64,000 nt of DNA from Chalara sp. BL73 (Eukaryota > Ascomycota > Leotiomycetes > Helotiales): NCBI GenBank assembly GCA_918026815.1, contig CAKJVC010000030.1, positions 124,001-188,000 of the forward strand. The letters run 5' to 3'. Below the pieces are notes generated by a model. It was not told the DNA's origin and did no database searches. It saw only the letters and a program-made list of their open reading frames with translations. Below, piece after piece: positions 21,734 to 33,400 of this stretch (within the stretch, counting starts at the first letter, position 1; each line of letters begins with the position of its first letter). The position numbers were made by a program, and so were the translations under genes.

Positions 21734-22783
21734 TATTCTCAATATCCTATCCGAAATACCCCATGCCCAAGACTGGGATAAACGGACAACGCCACGCCCC
21801 AGGTATTAGATAATAAATCGTAATATGTTCGCATCATGAAATCCAGAATCGAGGAACTATCTGGTTTTCATGGTATAATTTCATGTTCGATAAAGTCAGC
21901 ATTTTGGATCATTCAAACTATACATGATATGGAGAAGTGCAATTATACCAGAGAAGAGTGCTTATCCGAGTATTATGAAGCTTAGTGGAGGAGCACTTTC
22001 GCGAAGTACTCTGAGTACATCTTCCCTCCCTTAGTTAGCGGCGAAAAAGCAACAAACTCCAAGCCACCAAAAGGCTATTGTCCCAGGATTGGTCTTGGCA
22101 AGACAATGTGTGTTATGACTAGCGTAGAGTAGCCAGATATTATATGGACTCATGCCAATGAGTGAGGTAATATCTGCAGAATAAACCTCTCGCCATTCCG
22201 AAATAGCAACTTTAGCAGTAGCTACGGTGGCGTTCGAGCATAGGTTGCTGTTAAGAATTGGATGCTGAAAAATATGTATTTCGTTGGTTCAGCTCGCTTA
22301 ATTTTCTGAGTTCTCATAAAATCGGCATTAGCGGTGAGTATATCACATATCACTCGAAACAAAACTGAATGACGGCCCCTTATTTGAAACCCTTGAGAAA
22401 CCCTGGATTCCTTCAGTCACCTAGAGCCTTGAGAATGGATTGACAGTCCTTGTGTGATGATGCCGGGTATCTGCAGCCGGTTCCGGAGCCGACGTGTACG
22501 AACTAATGCAGGCGGGCGACGTCTTAATAACGCTTCGTGATGTTTCACCGAGAGTTCAAAAATAAAACTCTAAAGCCGCCAGGATGGATAGATACTTAAC
22601 GCCAGCTCGGCGAAAGCATATTTATATTCAAAGGGAGCGAATCTCAAGTTAAGAATCTTTCTGATTCTAGCTTGGAGAAAAATCATCTCGCACGATCCTC
22701 CACCACAGTGGCTCCTCCCTTTTGAAATCAACATCAGCACTTTATTTGTTCCAAGCATAGTGTAAAGACAATAAAAACACAAC
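21734..22783. other. Intergenic, no gene supported
   Basis: Moderately AT-rich stretch with no motif-bearing frame; probably promoter and decayed repeat sequence upstream of the small zinc-ribbon gene. Confidence 0.45.
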
Positions 22784-23055
22784 ATGGATCAAATGATAGA
22801 GGAAATCAAGCAAAATCTTGTCCAGGAGCACGGCATCCTCGATTATTCTTTGACACGAAATGAAACCCTGCCCCTTGTGAAACCAGGCATCCGAACTACA
22901 CCAGTAAGGCCACTTGGTGCCACGTTCAATAGAGAGTGATTATTTACTGACCGGATTAGATGTCAGGTGTCAGGTGCCCAACTTGCGCAGCGAACGGGCA
23001 GGAAGTCTGGGTAATTCCAGGACGAGCCTGCGGCTATTGTGGCACCGAATGCTAA
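22784..23055 (+). CDS. Small zinc-ribbon protein (71 residues)
   Basis: Exon 1 (22784-22903, 40 codons) begins MDQMIEEIKQNLVQEHGILD. Exon 2 (22960-23055) begins MSGVRCPTCAANGQEVWVIP and ends RACGYCGTEC before TAA. The 56-base intron has GTAAGG, a TTTACTGAC branch site and TTAG. The two pairs CPTC and CGYC, followed by a terminal Cys, form a zinc-ribbon pattern. I have a recollection of similar small fungal proteins but no function is known to me. It is missed by simple ORF searches because each exon is short. It stands alone between transposons with no sign of damage. Confidence 0.6.
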
Positions 23056-23622
23056 ATTGCAAGTACAGAATGCGACCAATTCACAAACAAACGCTGACTA
23101 TGTGAAGACCTGCTCCAACTAGGAACTCGGCGTATAGCCATGCTCAATCACACAATACACGTAATACGAATACTGAAGGCACGCGGGAGGGTTGTGGTAC
23201 TATTACCTGAATATTTCCGAGGTGATTTACACAAGACTTTCACTCAGACGACGGTGGAAGCAGATTTCCTTTCTAAAAAGAATCTCGGATTTAATGTTGC
23301 GTAGTTAAGGCAATAGTGCCGCACAAGTGTTAGCAATACCAACAATCAAAAAGTTATCATTAATATCAGAAAGGAGATTGAACGCTCTTCATATAAAGGA
23401 GCATCCTATCATTGAACCTTGAAAGGATGTTTGTACTAACGAAGGCTATGATGTGCCGTCCTGATAAAAGCAAATGGCAAAGGATTTGGAAAAAGACTTC
23501 TTATTCCACAGTACCTATGGCATGACATAACGACTAACGTGCAACAACGCAAAATAGGGTAATAAAATATGATAATTGATCAAATTGCAAATCGGAAATC
23601 GAAATCGTTCAATTAATAACTT
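23056..23622. other. Intergenic, no gene supported
   Basis: No supported frame; sequence between the small gene and the left terminal repeat of the MULE. Confidence 0.45.
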
Positions 23623-26109
23623 CGACAATTTACTAACCTACCACTCAAAAATCCCGATATTACTGAGATACCACCCAAAAAGTTTTTTATTACCAACCTA
23701 CCACCCTAGAGTATATAATTACTGAACTACCACCTTGAAAATTGAAGCTATTCCCAGTGCACCCGCTTGACTTTAGACCGTGTTCTTATTAACGTCGCTG
23801 TAATATCGCCACTTGCTTCTCCCTTTTCTTTCCACCAATCCTCTTCTAGGCCCGAGAATCTACTACTAGATACTGTAGATAGTTCACTATCGCTATAGAT
23901 AGCACTATTGCTATCAACAACAATAGTATCACCCACCTGAATACCTTCGATAGGCATTGACTCACTGAATGGGCAATCCTCCATATGGCCAATTGTAAGT
24001 AGAGCCTGTGAATGTCGTTGATCGTATAATGCCATCTCAATATCAAACTGGTCACTGACTTCGCCATTAATCTCTGAGCTATCTGTACTATTGGTTGATG
24101 ATGTATCGGATGGTTCTCGGTCCTGAGCTCGTTGCCGCCGTCCATTGGCAATAGGTTGTCTTCGACAAGAGCGTTTATCATGGCCAAATTCCTTACATGT
24201 ACTACATTGCTTTGGCTATCTCTTATAATCGCCCTTTCTAATCCGCTTAGTCTTTGGCCTACCGCGCTGTTTTTTGATAATAGGAGGGTATATATTTGGA
24301 TCAGACTCCAGATCCCGAATAGAAACAGGCTGTATAAACCAAGAATAGGTTTCTCGATATACCTTAAGCTTGAAGTACTTTGCGAACTTTTTGAAGGGGT
24401 CAATTGAGGCGTATCTGCAAGCTGCAATTGCATGCGTACATGGAGACCTATACTCCTGAAAGTTCATACACTCGCAAGTCTTTTTCTCAAGATTAACAAT
24501 GTGTTTGATACCTGTATCTGGAATCTCAACTTGGTATATACCATTGCCTGACTGATAGACCATATATCGTTTTGAACTCTGTAATCGATCATTGAATGCA
24601 TTCAATATGACATTGGGTAAGATCGCACTATAATGTTGACGGTGATATCGATCATAGAAAGTCTTCATAATTGTCGTATAGATCTCATCGACCAGCTTAA
24701 GTGGTTGCAAGTTCCGAATATTAGACCATGTGCCATTGAGTGATTCAATAACGTTAGACGTATCTTGGCCGTACCTTGGATATGGAAAGGCATAGCGTGC
24801 CCAATACTTATGTGGTATTTGATCTACATATTTGCCGGCGTTATCGTTTTGCTTATATAAAAGCTTTAAAGCATTTTGAAACGCTATCTTGTTCTTTGCC
24901 CTTGCACATGCCCAAAATAGAGGACGGCATGCGTTACCAAACTTCGTTTGTACATTGTCTGCAATATGCTGGCAGCAGTATGCATGAAAGGCAAGAGGAT
25001 ATACTCTTTCAAGCGCTGGCGCTATGCCTTTCTCACGATCTGATATAAATATCTGATCTTCTATCCGAGTAGTTGGGAGAGCAATATAAAGCTGCTCAAA
25101 GAACCATGTCCACCAATATTCGTCTTCAATAGGCACTAAAGCCCAAGCCGGTGGCACACCATTGTTATTCGCGTCGATACCACAAGCTATCAATAGCTGC
25201 ATCCGGTACTTGGACCGTGTATGCGTGCCATCGACTGCAATGAAGGCACGTAACTGGCTGCAAGCTTTAATACAACCAGCTGGACAAAAGAATACACCTT
25301 CAAAATTGCCTCTTTCAGAGAGTTTAATCTGGGCGAAATTGCGCCGGTCTGCAGCCTTATAGCGCTCAATGTAAGCAGGGAACTTGGCAAAGCAGTCCGC
25401 TTCGTCGCCGTCAATCTCAACTAATAAGGCTTGAATTGTACGCCAGGCTTGCATATAGTTGATTTTGTTACTGTATTGTAGACGTTCATTGGCTCGTACA
25501 GTAGCAGGAGTGATGTTACGGTTATCAATAACACTAGCGCGGTGATGTGACTTAAGGAATTGCACTGAGGACGATTGCTTCGTGTTATAATGAGTGGCTG
25601 GTGTACAGGAGTGAGCAACTAATACTGTGATTGAAATGATATCTTTCTTAGACCGAGTAGCTCGAATACGAAACTTGCATTCACGATCTTTGCAAGCAAG
25701 AATATACCGACTTTTGTCCGACGAGACTGTTTTGTAGGATTCGCCTTGGCCTAAAACGTAGGTCTTGATTGCCTCACGGGCAGCGTCAATTGGCTCAAAT
25801 TGGTCGCCGAGTTGCATTGTGAAGGACTGCGAATAGCTTCTGAAATCAGGTTTGAAACAGTTCAAATAGCTTTGGGAGTAAGTGCAAAATGATTAGGAAT
25901 TGCTTCAATTTCATTGTGGGATGGCGTATGTAAAGCAGAGTCACAATATGCAGGTGATTATGTACGTAGTTCGATTGGGAATAGCTTCAATTTTCAGGGT
26001 GGTAGTTCAGTAATTATATACTCTAGGGTGGTAGGTTGGTAATAAAAAACTTTTTGGGTGGCATCTCAGTAATATCGGGATTTTTGAGTGGTAGGTTAGT
26101 AAATTGTCG
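23623..26109 (-). mobile_element. Mutator-like (MULE) transposon with 134-bp terminal repeats (2487 bp)
   Basis: The segments 23623-23756 and 25976-26109 are long, nearly perfect inverted repeats, starting CGACAATTTACTAACCTACC on both ends. Each contains three internal units of the type CTACCACYY...ATTACTGA. A single transposase gene fills the space between. I could not find a convincing 9-base target duplication. The close match of the repeats and the nearly open gene suggest a fairly recent insertion. Confidence 0.85.
23748..25865 (-). pseudogene. MULE transposase with one in-frame stop before a CCHC knuckle
   Basis: From the ATG at 25865 the minus-strand frame is open for 549 codons. After a single TAG at 24216-24218 it continues in the same frame to 23748 for another 155 codons. 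The N-terminal zinc-binding part has CKDRECKF...HSC. The MULE catalytic core has AVDGTH (Asp about 212), SDREKGI (Asp about 276), CCQH (about 297-300) and VIESLNGTW (Glu about 374). A SWIM finger CEC...PCTHAIAAC follows at about 464-478. Beyond the stop lies CSTCKEFGHDKRSC, a CCHC zinc knuckle. The stop can arise from TGG by one G-to-A change. The truncated 549-residue form keeps the whole catalytic core and could still be active. The last codons overlap the left terminal repeat by nine bases. Confidence 0.8.
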
Positions 26110-27721
26110 TTCTAAATAACTACAAACTTATCTGAATTCAAAACTAACTCATTGCAGCACAAAGCCATTTCTAGGATACAAGCAGAAGAAACGAAAGAGT
26201 ACTAATGGGCTTATAGACATGACTTTGAGAGAACAAGACGTGATCTGGTCTCGTCAGCGAAAGCCAGTAGATGTTCTCATTTGCTTGGGCGAAAACCCTG
26301 GAGATCCCCGCCCAAAATCCCATCCATCCCATGTATAATTGACCAACGCTATTATACGATGCGGACCAAAATGCAGTGAATGGTGCTGATCGACTGCTTG
26401 CATCCCTATTCTAGATTGAGCTTTTGGCGGTACCACAACTAGTTGATATCGGATTTCGATGCACTGGGCATATTCGCTATCGACTCCGCTCTGATACGGA
26501 AGCTTACCAGATATTGATCACTCGACTACAAAAGACGAAAGCGCATTTATACTATGCTGGACAAGTGGTACCTTGTATCACAAACCAGATATACAATCAA
26601 ATGCGTGAAGGAGTCGGCTTCTCAAAATATTTTGAGCTCGAGACGCCATCCCTCGATACTGTGCTCGATATACGGATTGACGGTATCACGAAGTCAATCA
26701 TGAGTATCAGCAACTGCCCCTATATCCTTAACACCCTGATCGCTGATCAGAAGCTTAATTGTGTTTTTGGGAGTAGCGAGCGTAGGCGTGCTTACGCTGG
26801 AGTTTCAATGGACAACTCAAATCCGTGTATAATCGAGTGAGCACAGAAGCAAGTGATCATCATTGTTGGATCTTAAAGGACCGACATGTCAGGCCGTTGG
26901 GCATGACCGCGATGATGCGCTATGAGCAGTATCAACTAGGACGCCATCATAGCAACCTTGTGCTTACAGCAAAAGCATCAACCATTTACGCCAAGAAAGG
27001 TTATATATGGCTATTTCCTCTCGCCAGTAAAAATATGATCAGGTATAGGAAATTGATCAAAAGGAACTGAATGAACGTTGAAATAAGGCAAATGAGCTAC
27101 TAAGCACGTCCTCAAACAATAACATTCTCACGCACAATTTTTGCACTCCTTCGTGATTCCAAAGTGGCGCCTTGGCGTACTTCTGTCCAGCAACCACATT
27201 TTGTTGTTTCGACAACCATATTTACGCACACAGTAAGCTTTTCCTGTATAGCCCTGAGTTTCTCTAGAAACACTGCCATCCTTGAAGAATCTGTCTTGAA
27301 CTCTCAGGTTCTGCAGATCCGCGATTTCAGGCTCCTGAGGATCCCGCGAGCTTGACGTGGTAGCAGCAATGTGTAATTCGTCTTTCGAACCTAATAAGGT
27401 AAGCAAGGCCATATTTTCGTGGGCCATACCGACCTTCTTTTCATATTAACCCTTGAACCTTCACTTCACCTCACCACTAGTTATTTATCCTCCATGGGAA
27501 GCTCGCACCACTTTCCTCCATTGCACGGTGGTTGGGCGAGGCATTGTCGTCCTCCCGTGTCTACATGAGTCTAGGCTCTAAGTGGGAAGGACATTATCAT
27601 TCTTTGGTAGAAGCTATCCTGTTGCCTCTATCGGTACTCACCATGCCTGATTCGTCATGTCTTCAAGTTGGCAATAATAATAGGTGTAGTTAAATACCGC
27701 AAAAAGGTAAGTTAGAAATGT
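26110..27721. other. Intergenic with weak unassigned frames
   Basis: Apart from the frame listed at 26424-26840, there is a continuation frame at 26825-27070 (plus). A 99-codon frame at 27128-27427 (minus) ends CKNCA and includes YCVRKYGC. None has a recognised family. These could be eroded exons. Confidence 0.35.
26424..26840 (+). CDS. Hypothetical frame of unknown origin, possibly an exon or relict
   Basis: An open stretch of 138 codons without a convincing ATG start (the first codon is TTG). It includes VDIGFRCTGHIRYRLRSDTE and CITNQIYNQMREGVGFSKYF. The composition looks coding rather than random. I recognise no domain. A continuation in another frame (from about 26840) suggests either an intron or a frameshift. 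It may be a remnant of a cellular gene next to the MULE. Confidence 0.25.
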   Translation: MAVPQLVDIGFRCTGHIRYRLRSDTEAYQILITRLQKTKAHLYYAGQVVPCITNQIYNQMREGVGFSKYFELETPSLDTVLDIRIDGITKSIMSISNCPYILNTLIADQKLNCVFGSSERRRAYAGVSMDNSNPCIIE

Positions 27722-28584
27722 TCAATTCCAGATCACAGCTGTAATTTGGTTAATTACAGCCGTTTCAATAAGTAGCCATGACGAATAAAGGTCTCCTTTG
27801 GTTTTTTTGCCTCCTAAATAACGCTTAATATATGCGTGAGCACCTTCAACACGTGACGTAACTCGAATGCCGAAGTGTAAATATTGATTTGTCCAGGCTG
27901 CAACTAAACGCTCTTTTTGGCCAGGCTTCAGCCATTCATTTTGTAAGTATGTTACACATTGCTGAGTTTTAGGAGTTGAATATTGAGTTTGAAATTCAAG
28001 CCAATGCTTATCATATTCCTCAATTGTACGTGCTTGAATAACTGTACGCCAAGCAGCTTCAAATGCTGGCCAGTTTTCGTTTCCAACTATGTTTTTACAC
28101 TTGGCAACAACACATTGATTAACGTGCCAAATACAAAGTAGTGTAGAAGCATACGGAAATACTTCTTCTGAAGCATTTTTTTGAGCCTGGTCACTGTCCA
28201 TAACTATAACGGCAGGCTTGATTCCAAGCTTTTGAAAACAATGAAATGCCCATACAAAGTCTTCTTTTGTTTCGCCCGGTAAAAAGCAAAACCCAATTGA
28301 AAATGTCGTGCCTGAGCTTGTGATACCTATAAAATAAATTAGTATAAAGATTAGTATTGTAACAAATAGAAGGCAACAAGAAGGATTGCAATATAACAAG
28401 TAAAACACGTGACTGCAATAGTGATGTATTGATATCAAAAGTATGCTTGTCCGTCTAGCAGATAAACTCAAGCTTGCCTTTCTCCAGGAAGCTCTAGCTG
28501 CTCCTTATATCCTTTCAACTGTGCTGTATTAGCTGTCAGCCTGTGGCTGCTGTAGCTGAGCCTGTAGCTGCTATAGCTGTATGC

Positions 28585-28791
28585 CTGCTGTAGCTGTATG
28601 CCTGTGGCTGCTGTAGCTGTATGCCTGTGGCTGCTGTAGTTGTACGCCTATGGCTGCTGTAGCTGTATGCCTATGGCTGCTGTAGCTGTACGCCTATGGC
28701 TGCTGTAGCTGTATGCCTATGGCTGCTGTAGCTGTACGCCTATGGCTGCTGTAGCTGTATGCCTATGGCTGCTGTAGCTGTACGCCTGTGG
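28585..28791. repeat. Minisatellite, nine copies of 23 bp with 46-bp higher-order pattern
   Basis: The unit CTGCTGTAGCTGTAYGCCTRT plus GG is repeated nine times without gaps. From copy 3 onward, TACGCC and TATGCC alternate, giving a 46-base super-repeat. More degenerate copies lie at 28535-28584. It is located inside the intron of the FAR1-MULE transposase. Confidence 0.85.
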
Positions 28792-29299
28792 CTGTTCATG
28801 GGCGGAGCATGCCGCTTACGGCCCGTCAGCTCATAAGCTGTTATGAGATCCGTCTCTAACCGGCTCTGGCTGTTACAAGTATAAATAAAAATGTAAAAGC
28901 TTACCAATCATATGAAGAAGTGGCATATCAAATTTGTTGGTTTTGTATGTATTATCAACGAGTATAACGTCTTGGTTAGTTTGAGCAAGTTGAATTGACT
29001 GAGGATAAGCAATAAAAAGGTGACGAGTCCGATTTGTAGCTGTAATATTGATATTAAAGTGTATTCCCTTGTTTTTGAAATGTTGAAGCAAAGCATCGTT
29101 TGCAGAAAGCCCATGTTTTTGCTCTCTTTTAAAAGAAGCATTCAAGTTGTATATATCGTACGGTTGAAAAGGAGCAGTTGTCATTTCGCGTAAATATGTA
29201 ATTGCTTGACCTGGCTTGATTCCTATATAAATATATTAAAAATTTTCTTTTAAAGTGTTATACAATATTAGACTTACCTGCGTTATGAAGAGATTTTGT

Positions 29300-29466
29300 C
29301 ACGGTACCGACCCTGGTCGGGCACGTGCCCTGCTGCCGAGCCACTAGGGCTCCCTCGTGTATATATAGCTTGCTCTCCTCGAGCTCCCTCTTCCTTCCTT
29401 AGCTATAGATTCTCGTATAGTACCACAGCTGCCCTCTGTATCTGTAGATCCACAGCTCGTGCCGTG
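29300..29466. mobile_element. Short MITE-like insertion, 167 bp
   Basis: It begins CACGGTACCGACC and ends in the complement of CACGGCACGAGC, so the ends are short inverted repeats. Its flanks AGATTTTG (left) and AGATTTAG (right) look like a slightly decayed 8-9 base duplication. Removing it restores the transposase frame from the exon at 29467 to the VTKSLHNAG block. About 88 bases are shared with 44611-44699, where they interrupt another FAR1-type frame at a different codon. Confidence 0.6.
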
Positions 29467-29942
29467 ACAGATTTAGCCTGGTTTATTTCTGCTTGTGCTA
29501 GTTTTCGGTGTGCTGGATGAGAGCTAATTGACTGGCTTGGAGGATGATTATGTGTATTGTATTCTGTGCCAGATCTATAGCGGAGCTCCCATTGTGTATT
29601 AGTATATTGTATAGCTACTATTGAGAACTGGCAGCCTGTTTTTCGAGTAGTTGTTTGTCGTTTACGTGCTTGTAAATAGCTTTGTGGGTGGTTTTCTGGC
29701 GGTGGCGGTCCGTAACGATCGCAATTATAGAATACTTTTATTCTAGAACCGTTGTTAATCTTTTTAGACCGTCCAATTCGAAAAGCATAGTAATGCTGTG
29801 CTGCCCAGGCTTGAATTGAAGCATATAGCTCTTCTTTAGAGCCGTATGTAGCTTCTGGAGGCAGTGGCATAGATATAGAAGGTGTAGTAGGCAATTGTGA
29901 TATTGGCAAAGGCTGCGGCGACGGTGAAAGTCGAATATCCAT

Positions 29943-30434
29943 TGTTGTAATGTAATCGTGTCTGGTGGAGCATCAATTGCAGGCAAAGTTACAGTGCAAG
30001 TGGGTGTAGAACGCGACGCGAGATCATTTTGGTGGTGTGGTGTCGTGCTTACGTCAGCTCTAAACTGACACCATGGTGTCAGTGTATTGCTACCCGAAAT
30101 GGGGGGTTGTGCTGAGTAAGATATACGCCGGGGCCGTATGTGTACGCCAGCGAATCCGTATCCGCCCCCCCACGAATTCTAACACTCACTGGTGGGGGTA
30201 CGGGTTGTGCTTAGTCAGAAATATACACTTACCCCTGGGGTAAGTGTATTGGAACCCACTCTCACTGGCTGATCTCTTTAAAGGCACATTTCCTTACAGT
30301 AGGCAGCCTTATCTTTCCTATTAGTGCCTTCGTCTCTACTCCACATAAGTACGCAATATCTTTGTCCACATACTGTGTTTCATTCATCGATCATCACTGG
30401 TTTCTGGTTAGCTTGTCGAGTATGAGATTGAATC
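29943..30434. repeat. Promoter-side region with two long palindromes
   Basis: 30064-30083 is a perfect 20-base palindrome (ACTGACACCATGGTGTCAGT). 30224-30248 is a 25-base palindrome with one central base (arms TACACTTACCCC). They are separated by near-direct repeats of GGGTTGTGCTKAGT and followed by related GTGTATTG words. This may be the tip region of a transposon. The HET-NLR gene starts 187 bases further on. Confidence 0.55.
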
Positions 30435-33400
30435 ATGCGTCTGTTGAAGCTGGATAGTTCTGGCGAGCTCAGCCTCGTCAAAGCCCTTTCCCATGACACT
30501 TTCCCTTACGCCATACTTTCGCATACTTGGATTGACGGCCAAGAGGTCAACTATCAAGAACTCGTTAGTAAGACTGGAAATGGTAAGACAGGATATGAAA
30601 AGATCAAGTTTTGTGGTGAACAAGCTTGCAAAGATGGTCTACAGTACTTCTGGGTCGACACTTGTTGCATTGATAAATCGAATCGTGATGAGCTTAAGAT
30701 GGCGATTTATTCTATGTTCCGCTGGTATCGCAATGCAACCAAATGCTACGTGTACCTTACGGACGTATCAATGCCCGGCTCTGATGCAGATATTCAGGCA
30801 AATCGGAGCACGTGGGAAGCGGCTTTTAGAAACAGTAGATGGTTTACCAGAGGCTGGACGCTTCAAGAACTCATCGCTCCGACAAAAGTGGAATTCTTCT
30901 CTAAAGAGGGCAATCAAATTGGCGACAAAAAGTCCCTAGAAAACCTGATTCACAATATAACCAGAATTCCTGTTCCAGTCCTACAAGGGGCTCGGCTGTC
31001 TGATATCAGTATCGCTGAACGTAGAGCCTGGGCAGAACATCGCAAGACGAAAGTAGAAGAAGACGTAGTGTATTGCCTGATAGGTCTTTGCGAGGTATCT
31101 ATGCCGATCATTTATGGTGAGGGGAAGGATCACGCACTGAAACGGCTTGAAATGACGGTGGAGGGATTCTCTAAGGACCGCTGCGATTTGGGTTCGTACT
31201 TTCAAGATTGGTATAGCCAAAAAGCTAATAATTGATGGTAGGAAAAACCTTTGTTGAGATCCGCCGATGGTTAGCTGCACCTGATCCATTACCCAATTAC
31301 CAGAAAGCACTCAAGCTTCGTCAACCTGAGACTGGTCTGTGGTTTTTAAAGAGTGAAGTCTACTCCAAATGGAAGAGAAATGCACCCTCTTTGCTGTGGC
31401 TCTATGGCATCCCTGGCTGTGGAAAAACTATTCTTAGCTCGAGCATCACTGAGGACATTTGCTCTCTGTGCACCAACGACAGCGACAAAGTAGTCGCGTA
31501 TTTCTATTTTGATTTCAATGATGTGGATAAGCAAAAGCCCGAGCTGATGATACGGGCATTGGTCTCTCAGATCTCAGAACAATGCACAGAGATGCCAGTG
31601 GCCCTTAAAACACTATATGCATCCTTCGATAAAGGGAATCGGCAACCTTCCCTCGATGCACTGATGAATGTTCTAAAGCAGATGCTTCAGGATTTTCTAC
31701 AACCATATCTGATATTAGATGCTTTGGATGAATGCGCGCATCGAATTGAGCTGATGGAAATCCTCAAACAAATGGCTGGGTGGCAGCTTGATAAGATACA
31801 CATTCTAGTCACAAGTCGGAAAGAACGTGATATCCAAAGGTCGCTCGAAAACATCGCAATGGAGAAATATATGTTTAACCTTCAGAGCCAAATAGTAGAT
31901 AAGGACATCCAACTGTATGTTCGCCAAAGGTTACTTGGCGACCCAAGACTTGAAAAGTGGCAGAAAGATGCTGGAGTCAGAAGCGAAATTGAGACAGTGT
32001 TGGCAAAAGGCTCCCATGGAATGTAGGTATCTCGTATCTTATATGAAATATATCATAATGGCTTTCAAAGGTTTCGATGGGCTGTCTGCCAGCTGGACAC
32101 GTTGGGGGAGTGTCTATCAAAGGCAGACCTCCGAAGAGCTCTACGTTCGCTACCCACAACGCTAGATGAGACATACCAGAGAATTTTGGATGCAATTAGC
32201 GATAAACATTATAAACACGCCATGTGCATACTGCGGTGGCTTGTATTTGCGTCCAGGCCGCTGTCAGTAAAAGAGCTCGCCGAAGTTGTCGCTATTAATG
32301 TGGAGCAAGACAAAGGCTTTGATAGAGATGAGGCCCTTCAAGATCCGATGGATGTTCTCAATATTTGCTCGAGTCTTGTCTCATTGCATGGCGGCTCAAG
32401 TACAATATATCCAACTATCACATTAGCCCACTACTCCGTTCAAGAGTATCTCATCTCTGGGCGCAGCTGTAAAGGTCGTGCTGCGCAACATTGTATGCAA
32501 CCAGCTACTGGGCATGAGTATATTGCAAAGGGATGCATCACTTATCTTCTCCAATTTGATATGGGATTTTTTGATCGTTTCGGGAATGCGAAGTCTTTCC
32601 AAGAGATCTATGCACTAGCTCAGTACTCGGCTGAAAATTGGATCGATCATACCCGTAATGCGGAAGAGCATGATAATCGTTTACTTAGTTTCGCCACGAA
32701 GCTTGTTTCTACAGACGGTACTTACCTGAATTGGCTTCGCTTATATAATCCAGATAAACCATGGGGAAAGGGTAACTTCCAAAAGCAATTAGCATTACCT
32801 CACGTTCCGCTTTATTATGCGGCCTTAGGCGGTGTAATTAAATTGACTGGCCAACTAATTGAAAATGGCGCCGATCTGAACGCGCAAGGAGGACACTATG
32901 GCAATCCTCTTCAAGCGGCATCGGCTAAAGGCTACGAAAAGATCGTCGAGCTGCTATTGAGCAAAGGCGCTGATCCGAACGCGCAAAGAGGAAACTATGG
33001 CAATCCCCTTCAAGTGGCATCAGCTAATGGGTATAATAAGATTGTCGAGCTGCTGTTGAGCAAAGCCGCCGATCCGAACGTGCAAGGAGGATACTATGGC
33101 AATCCTCTTCAAGCGGCATCGGCTAAAGGCTACGATAAGATCGTCGAGCTGCTATTGAGTAAAGGCGCCGATCCGAACGTGCAAGGAGGATACTATGGCA
33201 ATGCTCTTTATGCGACATCAGCTGAGGGCTACGATAGGATCGTCGAGCTGCTATTGAGCAAAAAAGCTAATCCGAACGCACAAAGAGGAAACTATAGCAA
33301 TGCTCTTCAAGCGGCATCATTTAATGGCCACGACAAGATCGTCGAGCTGCTATTGAGCAATGGCGCTAATCCGAACGCACAAAGAGGAGATTATGGCAAT

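Larger units (their letters stand above)
27722..29942 (-). pseudogene. FAR1-type MULE transposase, interrupted
   Basis: Minus strand. Exon 1 (29942 to about 29467) has a FAR1-like WRKY-GCM1 zinc domain: TYGSKEELYASIQAWAAQHY, FYNCDRYGPPP, KTGCQFSIVA and HNHPPS. A 167-base insertion (29300-29466) then breaks the frame with stops. Beyond it VTKSLHNAG joins across a small intron to GIKPGQAITYLREMTTAPFQ and DVILVDNTYKTNKFDMPLLH (first Asp). A 578-base intron (28904-28327) contains a minisatellite. The last exon (28326-27722) starts in the middle of a Gly codon and gives TTFSIGFCFLPGETKEDFVW, VIVMDSDQAQKNA (second Asp), CIWHVNQCV, and RVEGAHAYIKRYLGG (Glu). The frame joins perfectly across the 578-base intron, so it was once a normal gene. 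The insertion makes this copy inactive. I saw no clear terminal repeats. Confidence 0.7.

Noticed and set aside
28585..28791. Regular 23-bp repeats as a CRISPR array
   Set aside because: There are no spacers between units, the genome is eukaryotic with introns, and no cas-like gene is present. It is a minisatellite.
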